From Bacteroidota bacterium (GTDB taxonomy: Bacteria; Bacteroidota; Bacteroidia; B-17B0; Aurantibacillaceae): a DNA stretch of 64,000 nt. The notes beneath the pieces are model-generated. The model searched no databases and was not told the origin of the DNA. It saw nothing but the letters and a program-made list of their open reading frames with translations. A program made the position numbers and the translations under genes. The DNA lies in NCBI GenBank assembly GCA_029237825.1, contig JAQZBQ010000005.1, positions 62,001 through 126,000 on the forward strand, written 5' to 3'. How positions within the stretch are numbered: position 1 is the stretch's first letter; each line of letters starts with the position of its first letter. Below, piece by piece: positions 37,901-45,660 of the stretch.

Positions 37901-38103
37901 AGGAAATCTAAAAGAATAGAACGCTCGATCAGGTTTTGATCAAGGTCTTTTTCATATTTGGTTAAGAAGTCATTCAATTCAGAATTTGAAAACGATTCGC
38001 CCTTATCAATCCGTTTTTGAATGGGTTCCCAAGTTTTTTTAAAGCTTTGAGGAAAGCCGTGTATCCCCCATAGGAAAATGACAGCCAGTAAAATTTGTTT
38101 CAT
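34954..38103 (-). CDS. Exported TPR-CHAT domain protein
   Basis: Large protein (1049 residues) with a signal peptide (about 1-18), ten or more TPR units of the Kinesin-light-chain type (about 55-520; ALNNMALVHIDEGNYKAAEPLL), a helical linker, and a C-terminal CHAT domain (about 735-1049). CHAT is a caspase-like peptidase fold, and the predicted dyad is visible: His in HIATHGFF (about 882) and Cys in VVLSACETG (about 961). TPR-CHAT proteins bind partners through the TPRs and may cleave them. The signal peptide puts it in the periplasm or outside, unlike cytoplasmic CHAT effectors of defence systems. An upstream GTG is possible but the ATG two codons later is preferred. Nothing nearby identifies a substrate. 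Confidence 0.9.
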   Translation of the reverse strand: MKQILLAVIFLWGIHGFPQSFKKTWEPIQKRIDKGESFSNSELNDFLTKYEKDLDQNLIERSILLDFLGGNAFKEQRYNEAVDYFNKAIAITETLNDTLYRAFYIYDLACVYNHVGYYTDAESLFLKSLPILAAVYGQNSREYTMRFKVLAEMYVEMGNYAYAKSMNDALLYYFKTLNGEKDREYLICLNNDARISQGTGDYAKALQTFKLLLETHASRIPLDTSGYITTLNNTSEVYRLTGNYNEATNLLHNAMSVYTNSSVRDELILATIQNNLGLNHKATGNYPDAEKAYQASIAIYKKLKLGYSPDYTNSLNNLAELYRNLGRYKQAFDLLLEVIEIRKNSLGTKHQNYANALNNMALVHIDEGNYKAAEPLLLEANSIYREVLGEEHPFYANGLNSLSMLYVHLKRYAESEELKQHALRIIKNTLGADHERYAYFLGGTVTLYDALGKYDEAIKNIEISNAVISKQFGEKHLAYLDGRFNLAYFQFKKKDYKKAAFIFCETLNGYRDQFDEYFESMSEVEQLSYYNRIGNRFETFNNFVKEYTRLFPKENHNELIATCFNYQLFLKSLLLNNSVNTRKHILSSNDTALIGKYNQWIHIKQQLAGKFRDLDFQGSYWDMAQLEEEANQLEQYLKSKYTSFEKSKSISYKDIQQRLKLNEAAVFIVRTNHILNDTNSVGEYMALVLRKDKLYPQLIRISQSPSFETDYIRDYINKMYDRVEDTHSYSRFWKPLTSSLTGITTIYLSADGIYNQLNVYTLKDPLTRKYLIDQFDVRLLPNLSYLLKETPGNPLNEAELYGFPDYQFDFSKNTSTFIGENQNVASRYGATNLIPLPGTKTEVDNISASLKAIKWNVAVYEKEKASEAQLKKTMSPKVLHIATHGFFLSDVDKEEKSILGFESTKLKMNPLLRSGIMLAGASAVARDTSNSIVDQDGIFTAYEASLLSLANTDLVVLSACETGLGVDVNNQGVYGLQRSFYIAGAKNLIMSLWQVDDDATMMLMTEFYKEWGLNPTQQNINLAFKKAQHIVRKNYPHPYFWGAFTLLGK

Positions 38104-38238
38104 GAACACGCATGTTATACTGATCTAAAGTTAGGATAAATACTGGAATGATGTGATCCGAAAAAGCGGATCCAATCCGGCTTTATAACCTGCGAGGAAT
38201 TCAGGGAACATTGAATCCCCCGCATCAGTGCCCAACAT

Positions 38239-38559
38239 TTAAGCGATATTGGGATTAATGCCGGTCTTTTTTTGTGACCTTAAGAAAATATTTTGAGGCA
38301 AGCCTTCCCTTGATTTCTGGCAGTAAAGGTTTACAGCATCTAATAACAAGGCTTTATGCTCTGTACCCAGGTCGGCAGGCAAATTATTATTAACTACGCC
38401 TTCCTGCAGGGTGGCGAAGATGTAATAATTTTCTTCGTTATAACGAAATACAAATCCGTAATTACCATCTTCCTTTTTGCCGGTTAAAACTATGGGAGGC
38501 TCGCACGGCAACATGATGGTATTTTTATCAAAGGTTGGTATTGGTCTTAATGGCTTCAT
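38239..38559 (-). CDS. Small conserved protein of unknown function
   Basis: I do not recognise this 106-residue protein. It has no signal peptide. Residues 15-55 form a beta-rich part (PPIVLTGKKEDGNYGFVFRY) that resembles a small open beta sheet, followed by a helix with a single Cys. It is read in the same direction as the CHAT gene but separated from it by about 135 bp. Codon use looks like that of neighbours. It is likely real because the reading frame is uninterrupted and fills the space between genes. Confidence 0.6.
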   Translation of the reverse strand: MKPLRPIPTFDKNTIMLPCEPPIVLTGKKEDGNYGFVFRYNEENYYIFATLQEGVVNNNLPADLGTEHKALLLDAVNLYCQKSREGLPQNIFLRSQKKTGINPNIA

Positions 38560-38800
38560 AGATTCTCTAAGTTAAGAATTACCCGGTAAAGCCGTTTACA
38601 ACTTATCAATAAAATGTCTTATACGCATCGGCAATTACTTATTATGAAATAAGCGAATAGGAAAGCGGAACAGTATTACTTACAAGGGGTTTCAGCAAAA
38701 CTTATCTATCGAAAAGTATTTAAGGTGTTGCATTATTCACAGCTAGGGTTTTATTATATGGAGGTATAAATTACCTATTTTAAGTAAAACTGTTAAAAGA

Positions 38801-39181
38801 TCATGAAGACGGAAAATACACGATTCGCGTCACGCTGATAACACCTTCCACAACACCGTCATCTTTAAGGGGGAAATATGAGGATTCAAAAATTGCCCCA
38901 TCGCGGGTAATGCTTCCACGCGAACGTGCCTGTTTTACTTCGTTACCATCCAGGGCTTCAAGTAAATGACCGTAAGATTTCGATGAAGCTAGGCTTGGGA
39001 AAACGTCGAGGAAACGTTTGCCAAGCAATTCTTCCTGTGTTTTAGTCAGCAGATTCAACGCATTTTCGTTGGCCAGCAAAAAATTTAATTGGTGATCTAA
39101 AAGGGCAATTACGTGTTCTTTGTTCTTATCCGCAACTTTAAAAATAAGGTCCGAATATTTTTTTAAAATGTCTGTTTCCAT
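38801..39181 (-). CDS. Single-domain PAS protein
   Basis: A 126-residue cytoplasmic protein consisting of one PAS domain (about 15-122). Typical features are the NFLLANENALNLLTKTQEELLGK helix-and-strand start, a KRFLDVFP turn, and a final strand pair SYFPLKDDGVVEGVISVTRI. No kinase, cyclase or DNA-binding domain is attached and no partner is encoded beside it. It could sense a small ligand or redox state and act by protein-protein contact; this is inference. Confidence 0.85.
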   Translation of the reverse strand: METDILKKYSDLIFKVADKNKEHVIALLDHQLNFLLANENALNLLTKTQEELLGKRFLDVFPSLASSKSYGHLLEALDGNEVKQARSRGSITRDGAIFESSYFPLKDDGVVEGVISVTRIVYFPSS

Positions 39182-39560
39182 TAGAGAACACGATTACAGG
39201 TTTTGGTTAAAAGACGAATTAAAATAATACAAAGCCAAGGTAAAACAATTTCCCCTGTTTCCAAAAGAATAACTGTGGATAAAATATGATTGACCAAAAC
39301 GCTATAAGGCATGACTTGTTCTAGTATTAACCATGATTAAGAATAACTTAGGCCTTAAAAACTAAATACGTCTTAGATTCGACCTTCATTTCACACGCCG
39401 ATTTTAGATTCATTTGTTTTCTTTCTTAAATGTGTAATAGTTCGCAATCCAGTTAGAAATATGTAACACTTGCTTTTTTGCAGCTACAAATAATCCTTTC
39501 CCACCGAATTATACCAGAGCAGGATTATACATGACTTTATTTTTGTTTTAAAAACAAAAC
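39182..39560. other. Intergenic region, 379 bp, no gene seen
   Basis: A divergent intergenic stretch between the PAS gene and the type A T9SS protein gene. It is AT-rich. A TATTTTTG sequence at 39538-39545 fits the Bacteroidota -7 consensus but would leave a leader of only about 10 bases, so I give it little weight. No reading frame, tRNA or strong hairpin is visible. Confidence 0.6.
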
Positions 39561-40862
39561 ATGAAACGCTTTGTACCGTTTTTCCTTATTTTATTATCTT
39601 TTGAAATGCAGTCGCAATGGAACTGGGCAAAAAATATTTCCATCCAACATTGGGAATATGGTAAATTTCTCAGCCGAAGTTCAAAATCCATGTACATAGC
39701 CGGTGAAACCGGATATTATGGCATCAATCCATCCGATGTATTTATAGCAAAATATGATCCCAAAGGGAACCTCGAATCCGTGATCCAGGATACGGCATCA
39801 AAAATCATCGATTTTGCAAGTGATGATGAAGCAAATTGTTACGCGATTCTTGTTAAAGGAAATACAACAGAACTCAAAAAATTTGATACCACCTGGCATT
39901 TTGCCTGGAGAAAAATAATACCACTAACCTCCATCGCAGTTCATAAAAATCATGTTTATACAGCCGGAAAAACAGATACAATTATAAAATATGATAGCAA
40001 GGGTAACTATGTTTCAAGTTGTATTGCGCCCAACATTTCTATTCATAAAATAAGAACGGATTACTCAGGGAATTTGTATTTAATTGGAGAAACCGGCAAC
40101 GTGGCTGTTATCGCGAAATTCGATAGCACAGGGAATTTAGCTTGGAACTATTCCTGTTCAAACATAGGTAATAATTATTATTCTTCAGCAAATGATCTCG
40201 ACTTCGATATAAATCACAATGTATATATCACAGGAAATTATATGTCCCGATTGATCACGCAATGCGATACTCTAGAAACAAAAAATGACTCCCATGGCTT
40301 ATTCACACTTAAATTAAATTCAATGGGGCAATGCCAGTGGATAAGGAACCGGGGATCCAGAAACCTATCTGTTACTAATGAAGGAGTGTATGTTTGTGCT
40401 TCCGACACAATATATAAATATAGCTTAAACGGGAATTTTGCTTTTGCAATGCAATATCCTTTAAGTCCTTATGCAACCAGTAAAAAAACAAGCGACGCCA
40501 TTTATTTTACAGGAATATTTTCAGGAAATATCAACCTTGGCAATCAGTCGCTCTCAAGTTCAATTGCAACAGATGCATACCTAGGAAAATATTCCCCAAT
40601 TGAATCCAATAGTGTGAACAGGTCTTTAAATACTCGCTTTTCGGCTTTTCCCAATCCATCGAATGGAATTTTCCAAATGCTATTTAATAACGAACCTGTT
40701 GAACAGGATATTTGTATCTACGATATACTCGGTAATTGCATCCTCACTAAATCACTGGCAAAAGGAGGGAAACTAGATTTAAGCAGTCAGCCTAAAGGAG
40801 TGTATTTCGCCGAGATTACGGAAAAAGAAAAGAAACATGTCGCTAAGTTGGTTGTTCAATAA
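39561..40862 (+). CDS. Secreted repeat protein with type A T9SS sorting domain
   Basis: A 433-residue secreted protein with a signal peptide (about 1-18). Its body (about 20-350) is built of propeller-like repeats with YIAGETG, FIAKYD..GN, YTAGKTD and YITGNY strands, resembling SBBP-type beta-propeller repeats. The C-terminal 75 residues are a type A sorting domain (AFPNPSNGIFQM, YDILGN, GVYFAEIT, KLVVQ end). It should be exported by the T9SS. No enzymatic motif is seen. Its stop lies 2 bp from the stop of the convergent AlkD-like gene. Confidence 0.87.
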   Translation: MKRFVPFFLILLSFEMQSQWNWAKNISIQHWEYGKFLSRSSKSMYIAGETGYYGINPSDVFIAKYDPKGNLESVIQDTASKIIDFASDDEANCYAILVKGNTTELKKFDTTWHFAWRKIIPLTSIAVHKNHVYTAGKTDTIIKYDSKGNYVSSCIAPNISIHKIRTDYSGNLYLIGETGNVAVIAKFDSTGNLAWNYSCSNIGNNYYSSANDLDFDINHNVYITGNYMSRLITQCDTLETKNDSHGLFTLKLNSMGQCQWIRNRGSRNLSVTNEGVYVCASDTIYKYSLNGNFAFAMQYPLSPYATSKKTSDAIYFTGIFSGNINLGNQSLSSSIATDAYLGKYSPIESNSVNRSLNTRFSAFPNPSNGIFQMLFNNEPVEQDICIYDILGNCILTKSLAKGGKLDLSSQPKGVYFAEITEKEKKHVAKLVVQ

Positions 40863-40864
40863 AA

Positions 40865-41608
40865 TTACAACGAAACGTAAAATGACATTTTATCTTTAAA
40901 ACTCAGCAGCGTGCCATTTTTTTCTTTCCCAAGGTTTCCCTTGTATTTCGCTTTTTGAATATAGTCTAGAGCATTGGGAACTTTGCAAGCTGTTTCACCT
41001 ACATCTACTTCAACTGAACCAATTCGCCTGGCAGTTTCAATTGCTGTTTCTGAAAGCGGTAAAACATGCGAACCAACAGAAATAACAAAAATATTCATGT
41101 TGGAATGTACTTGGTTATAAGCGAGATGAATTTCCTTTTCAACTCTTGCCAGTAATTTCTTCAACAGACCAAGATCAAGTTCGCTATCCGGTGTAATTGC
41201 CACAACACTTGACAAAGTTGCCCAACCGGCTGCGGCGACATTTGTCTTTTTTGAATCAATCCATTGGATACCTAATTCAAAACCGTACTTGCTCTCAGCA
41301 GTAATCCAAGGGACCGTGTAATTATAAATGTTTGGTGACTTTGCCTGAACTACCCAATCCGTAAGGTCCATTTTAGTCATCTTTTGTTCATCAGCAATTA
41401 AACCTGCAAGGTACATGGCATCAGAATTACCGGTAGCATATAAATCCTTAGAAAGCTGATAGTTTTTCTTTACGCGCTTTTGGATTATTTTCATATCACC
41501 AACCTTCACACCAAAAAAAGGCTCCAAAACCCCATGCTTCATAAGCATTTTTTTTGCGCTGGGATTTTCTTTCGCCTTTAATTCTTGCATTATAGATTCG
41601 ACTGTCAT
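40865..41608 (-). CDS. AlkD-like DNA alkylation repair protein
   Basis: HEAT-like all-helical protein of the AlkD/DNA-alkylation-repair family, whose characterised members remove N3- and N7-alkylated bases. The 247-residue protein begins with LKAKENPSAKKMLMKHG and has a GVKVGDMK motif near the N-terminus typical of the family. The residues that contact DNA in true AlkD (Trp and Asp positions) cannot be confirmed by eye, so glycosylase activity is uncertain. It is 15 bp downstream of the SRPBCC gene, reading in the same direction, and these two probably form a pair. Confidence 0.85.
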   Translation of the reverse strand: MTVESIMQELKAKENPSAKKMLMKHGVLEPFFGVKVGDMKIIQKRVKKNYQLSKDLYATGNSDAMYLAGLIADEQKMTKMDLTDWVVQAKSPNIYNYTVPWITAESKYGFELGIQWIDSKKTNVAAAGWATLSSVVAITPDSELDLGLLKKLLARVEKEIHLAYNQVHSNMNIFVISVGSHVLPLSETAIETARRIGSVEVDVGETACKVPNALDYIQKAKYKGNLGKEKNGTLLSFKDKMSFYVSL

Positions 41609-41623
41609 AACAGGGAATTTTAC

Positions 41624-42058
41624 TTAAATTTCATTAAATGATTCAGCGTATGTTTTAAAATTATTAAGGATTGCCTGCCAACCATCGCGTTGCATTTCAA
41701 TTGGGTTTTCACCTTCCGGATCAAATGATTCTGTTATTTTGGTTTTGGTACCTTCGTTTGAGAAAATAACCGTTACTTTTCTGCCATCGTCCATAACATA
41801 GGCAATTTGTTCCTGATTTTTAATCGTTTGATACGTTCCTTCAAAATCGAACCCAAAACTTTTATCTTTTGCTTCCATTCGGTAAAGAAATCGTCCGCCT
41901 TCCTTTAAATCATTTGTGGCATGCGGAGTATGCCATTCATCCGAAGCATTATTCCAGTTCATGATATGCTTTGGAAGCGTCCATAATTGCCAGGCTTTCT
42001 CAATAGGAACGTTTACTAGAGTTTCAATAGTAACCGTGGGTTGGTTGTGTGTTTGCAT
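41624..42058 (-). CDS. SRPBCC (AHSA1-like) family protein
   Basis: A 144-residue START/SRPBCC-fold protein of the AHSA1 subgroup, which has a helix-grip fold with a hydrophobic pocket. Family features are VTIETLVNVPIEKAWQLWT at the start, DFEGTYQTI in the centre and EMQRDGWQAILNNFKTY at the C-terminal helix. The reading frame is open 25 codons further upstream, but that extension is not part of the family and the ATG before QTHNQP gives the usual length. Ligand and role are unknown. It precedes the AlkD-like gene by 15 bp. Confidence 0.85.
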   Translation of the reverse strand: MQTHNQPTVTIETLVNVPIEKAWQLWTLPKHIMNWNNASDEWHTPHATNDLKEGGRFLYRMEAKDKSFGFDFEGTYQTIKNQEQIAYVMDDGRKVTVIFSNEGTKTKITESFDPEGENPIEMQRDGWQAILNNFKTYAESFNEI

Positions 42059-42275
42059 CACCGAAGATTTAAATTTTTGTGTAAAAATCAAATCTAAATG
42101 TTTTTTAAATATTTTCAAATCGAATCCGGGCATTTACAGAACAGAACACTCACTTAATCTAAATCCATTAATATGTAAAATATATAAAAATCAAAAATTA
42201 GATGTAAGGCAATAATTAAAGAATCCCGCCATATTTGCATGATCCTAAAACACATTAACAACCAATATAATAAGC

Positions 42276-42497
42276 ATGGTTACAACTAAAAGTAAAGCTG
42301 CATCAGGCTTTCAGTTTAAAAAAACACGGGAAATTATCAAACTTAATTCAACCCAAACTGAATTGACGGGCAAATTGAACAAGCATTCATCGGATTGGTC
42401 TGCCTGGTTGGATCAAGCTTCTGAATTTAAATCCATGAATGTTTCAAACACCTCAGTATTGAATATTAATTTCCCGATTAAATGGTGGGAAAATTAA
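42276..42497 (+). CDS. Possible small protein of unknown function
   Basis: A 73-codon frame with no recognised domain and no signal peptide. The encoded protein is rich in Lys, Ser and Asn, with an amphipathic central region (TQTELTGKLNKHSSDWSAWL) and Trp-rich end. It sits in a 376-bp stretch between the SRPBCC gene and the membrane protein gene. Support is limited to its uninterrupted frame and plausible start, so it may be a spurious ORF. Confidence 0.4.
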   Translation: MVTTKSKAASGFQFKKTREIIKLNSTQTELTGKLNKHSSDWSAWLDQASEFKSMNVSNTSVLNINFPIKWWEN

Positions 42498-42509
42498 TCT
42501 TTTAAACTT

Positions 42510-42932
42510 CTAATTTCCGGGATTCCTTTCAAAGGCTAACCGTCCGGCTAAATAGGCCATCGGGAAATATGCCAAGCCAAGGTCTACGATTGTAAACCAG
42601 ATTGGTGAAGGCAACATGAAAATATTAATTAAACCTCCCAAAAAGTACCAACTCCCCACTCCCAGGGCGAATTTCATTCTGTGAGCTGTTACCAATTTCG
42701 CAGTGATAAAAGCCCCAGTCAACGTTCCTAACGCATGAGCTAAAAAAGGCATCAGAAAATTTTTGGGCTCAAATAAATGAAGGGAAGCCTTTAATCCTTC
42801 GATAGTGGTTACATCCGCACCCGCAGGTGGTGGTATGATGCTAGCACTAACCATAATAATACCCATATTTAAAAATCCTCCGGCAAATACGCCGACAATA
42901 ACCGCTAAAATATTCCTAAGAACTGGATTCAT
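42510..42932 (-). CDS. Small integral membrane protein
   Basis: I do not recognise the family firmly. The 140-residue protein has about four hydrophobic helices (around 8-32, 58-80, 86-107 and 112-130). The stretches AVIVGVFAGGFLNMGII and FLAHALGTLTGAFITAKLV are Gly- and Ala-rich, like small-residue helix-packing motifs. No active-site motif is seen. It lies between a possible small gene and the aconitase terminator, and has no clear operon partner. Confidence 0.7.
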   Translation of the reverse strand: MNPVLRNILAVIVGVFAGGFLNMGIIMVSASIIPPPAGADVTTIEGLKASLHLFEPKNFLMPFLAHALGTLTGAFITAKLVTAHRMKFALGVGSWYFLGGLINIFMLPSPIWFTIVDLGLAYFPMAYLAGRLAFERNPGN

Positions 42933-42976
42933 TGCTGTAATTTTTCACTTAACTAAATTTTAAAACGCCACAATTT

Positions 42977-43013
42977 AAAAAAACAAATCCCTCCGGGATG
43001 AGAGAGGGATTTG
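42977..43013 (-). terminator. Intrinsic terminator after aconitase
   Basis: Reading on the minus strand, a 10-bp stem (CAAATCCCTC with GAGGGATTTG) around a 10-base loop is followed by seven T. It begins 23 bp after the aconitase stop codon. Confidence 0.85.
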
Positions 43014-43035
43014 CTTATTCTTTACACCATTAATC

Positions 43036-45303
43036 TTATGCCCTCACGCCTGCACGAATGATATTCAAAGCACCACCCGCTTTAAACCACTCAATTTGCT
43101 GAGCGTTATAACTATGGTTTACTTTAATGTCTTCCTTACTTCCATCTGCATGATTAAGTGTTAAGGTTAACTGAATACCAGGCGCAAAACTTGTTAAACC
43201 ATTAATATCTATCACATCGTCTTCACGGATTTTGTCATAATCTGCAACGTTTGAAAACGTTAATCCTAACATTCCTTGTTTCTTCAGGTTAGTTTCATGA
43301 ATCCGGGCAAATGATTTGACCAATACCGCACGTACGCCTAAATGACGTGGCTCCATTGCAGCATGTTCACGTGAAGAACCTTCTCCATAATTTTCATCAC
43401 CCACCACAATACTACCAATTCCCTGAGCTTTATAGGCACGTTGAACAGCTGGTACAGACTCATATGCACCAGTTAACTGGTTTTTTACAGAGTCCGTTTT
43501 TTCGTTGAAGGCGTTTACCGCACCAATTAACATGTTGTTTGAGATATTATCTAAATGGCCGCGATACTTCAACCAAGGTCCAGCCATGGAGATATGATCT
43601 GTCGTACATTTTCCTTTTGCTTTGATTAATAATTTCAATCCTTTCAAATCAACACCTTCCCAGGCAGCGAATGGATCTAATAATTGTAACCGTTGAGATG
43701 TTGGTGCTACCAAAACTTTAACACCACTTCCATCAGTAGCCGGCGCCTGGTAACCTGCATCTTCTACCGCAAAACCTTTTGGAGGTAATTCATACCCAGT
43801 AGGTTCATCCAGTTTAACCTGCTCGCCTTTTTCATTTGTTAACGTGTCCTTCAACGGATTAAAAGTAAGATCACCTGCAATGGCCATCGCAGCTACTAAT
43901 TCTGGTGATGCAACAAACGCATACGTGTTTGGATTTCCATCCGCGCGTTTTGCAAAATTCCGGTTAAACGAATGAATGATGGTATTCTTTTCTTTTTTCT
44001 CTGCACCTACACGGTCCCACATTCCAATGCATGGTCCGCACGCATTCGTAAATACCGTTGCACCCACTTCATTAAAAACATCGAGGAAACCATCACGTTC
44101 AATGGTATATCTGATTTGCTCGGAACCCGGATTAATCATGAACTCCGCTTTTGACTTTAAACCTTTAGCAGAAACCTGTTTCGCCAATGATACAGCACGT
44201 GAAATATCTTCATAAGAAGAGTTAGTACATGAACCAATTAACCCCGCTTCTATTTTTAACGGCCAGTTATTGGCAATGGCAGTTTCCTTTAATTTTGATA
44301 TAGGAGTGGCTAAATCGGGCGTGAATGGACCATTTACATGTGGTTCCAATTCTGACAGGTTTATTTCATGAACTTCGTCAAAATAATTCCTTGGATTATC
44401 ATAAACTTCTTTATCACCGGTTAAATGTTCCTTAATACCATCTGCTAAGGCAGCCACATCTGCGCGTCCGGTCGCTTTTAGGTAACGGCTCATGCTTTCA
44501 TCGTAACCAAAAGTAGAAGTTGTAGCTCCAACCTCTGCGCCCATGTTGCAAATGGTGCCTTTTCCGGTACAACTTAAAGCAACTGCGCCTTCACCAAAAT
44601 ATTCAATAATTTTATCGGTACCACCTTTAACAGTTAAAATACCAGCAACTTTTAAAATAACATCTTTGGCGCTTGCCCATCCATTTAATTTACCTGTTAA
44701 TTTTATACCAATTAATTTTGGCATTTTAAGTTCCCATGGCAGGCCAGCCATAACATCACAGGCATCAGCTCCACCTACCCCAATCGCAATCATCCCTAAA
44801 CCACCTGCATTTACTGTGTGGGAGTCAGTACCAATCATCATACCTCCGGGAAACGCGTAGTTCTCTAAAACAATCTGATGAATTATCCCTGCACCTGGTT
44901 TCCAAAACCCAATGCCGTATTTATTGGAAACAGATGCCAAGAAATCAAACACTTCTTCGCTCTCATGTTTCGCCCGGTCTAAATCAGCCGCAGCACCCAC
45001 TTTAGCCTGAATCAAATGATCGCAGTGAACAGAAGATGGAACAGCTACTTTTGGTCGGCCCGCCTGCATAAACTGTAATAAGGCCATTTGAGCAGTAGCA
45101 TCCTGCATCGCAACCCTATCCGGGTTGAAATCTACGTATGAATTTCCGCGAGGATAATCCTGAAGCGGAGTTGACACATCCAAATGTGAATATAGGATCT
45201 TTTCAGATAAAGTTAAAGGACGACCCAAGGCTTTACGTGCTGCTTCAATTCTTGAAGGCATGTTTGCGTAAACCTTCTTAATCATTTCAATGTCAAATGC
45301 CAT
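43036..45303 (-). CDS. acn: Aconitate hydratase (mitochondrial-type)
   Basis: Isomerises citrate to isocitrate in the TCA cycle using a [4Fe-4S] cluster. The 755-residue protein has the aconitase core with cluster ligands in SCTNSSYED (Cys near 358) and [10 protein letters not shown] (Cys near 421 and 424). The C-terminal swivel domain (about 565-755) carries the [10 protein letters not shown] motif. Length and [16 protein letters not shown] and GGADACDVM motifs match the mitochondrial-type aconitases typical of Bacteroidota rather than the longer AcnA form. It is a single-gene unit with its own terminator. Confidence 0.97.
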   Translation of the reverse strand: MAFDIEMIKKVYANMPSRIEAARKALGRPLTLSEKILYSHLDVSTPLQDYPRGNSYVDFNPDRVAMQDATAQMALLQFMQAGRPKVAVPSSVHCDHLIQAKVGAAADLDRAKHESEEVFDFLASVSNKYGIGFWKPGAGIIHQIVLENYAFPGGMMIGTDSHTVNAGGLGMIAIGVGGADACDVMAGLPWELKMPKLIGIKLTGKLNGWASAKDVILKVAGILTVKGGTDKIIEYFGEGAVALSCTGKGTICNMGAEVGATTSTFGYDESMSRYLKATGRADVAALADGIKEHLTGDKEVYDNPRNYFDEVHEINLSELEPHVNGPFTPDLATPISKLKETAIANNWPLKIEAGLIGSCTNSSYEDISRAVSLAKQVSAKGLKSKAEFMINPGSEQIRYTIERDGFLDVFNEVGATVFTNACGPCIGMWDRVGAEKKEKNTIIHSFNRNFAKRADGNPNTYAFVASPELVAAMAIAGDLTFNPLKDTLTNEKGEQVKLDEPTGYELPPKGFAVEDAGYQAPATDGSGVKVLVAPTSQRLQLLDPFAAWEGVDLKGLKLLIKAKGKCTTDHISMAGPWLKYRGHLDNISNNMLIGAVNAFNEKTDSVKNQLTGAYESVPAVQRAYKAQGIGSIVVGDENYGEGSSREHAAMEPRHLGVRAVLVKSFARIHETNLKKQGMLGLTFSNVADYDKIREDDVIDINGLTSFAPGIQLTLTLNHADGSKEDIKVNHSYNAQQIEWFKAGGALNIIRAGVRA

Positions 45304-45660
45304 AGTTTGTATATTAGAGATTTATGAATAATGTCCCAATCATAATCGGGATGTTTTTGCGTTACGAATTTAGGAATTAATTACTTTTTTAAGGTATAAA
45401 AGGATAAAAAGTTTTTGAATAAGTTTATGTAGATTATCCTTCTAATTATAATAAAACAGAACAACCTCTTAAAGTTTTAGTCCTCATATTCTTTGGCTTA
45501 CAGCCTTTTGGGCTATTTTTTCATACGCATTACTTGTACAAATCAGTATTAGAGATAATTTCTTTTTGATAAGGTGTGTTTAATCCTATATTCGTTTCGT
45601 ACTTACACAAGTCGGGAAAAATGCATGAAGGTATAAACCGGCTTATTTGTTCTATTATAG
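45304..45660. other. Intergenic region, 357 bp, no gene seen
   Basis: Divergent intergenic space between aconitase and the debranching-type gene. It holds an 8-bp inverted repeat (AAGGATAA at 45400-45407 and TTATCCTT at 45434-45441) 26 bases apart and a small AGCC/GGCT hairpin before a T-run near 45500. Promoters for both flanking genes should lie here but I cannot assign them. Confidence 0.5.

Noticed and set aside
34954-38103. CHAT gene as part of a defence island
   Set aside because: The protein has a signal peptide and no defence-type neighbours such as nucleases, restriction enzymes or gasdermin-like genes.
39541-39560. Hairpin-like TTTTG...CAAAA sequence directly before a start codon
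   Set aside because: It is an A/T homopolymer mirror of low complexity, common by chance in this AT-rich DNA.
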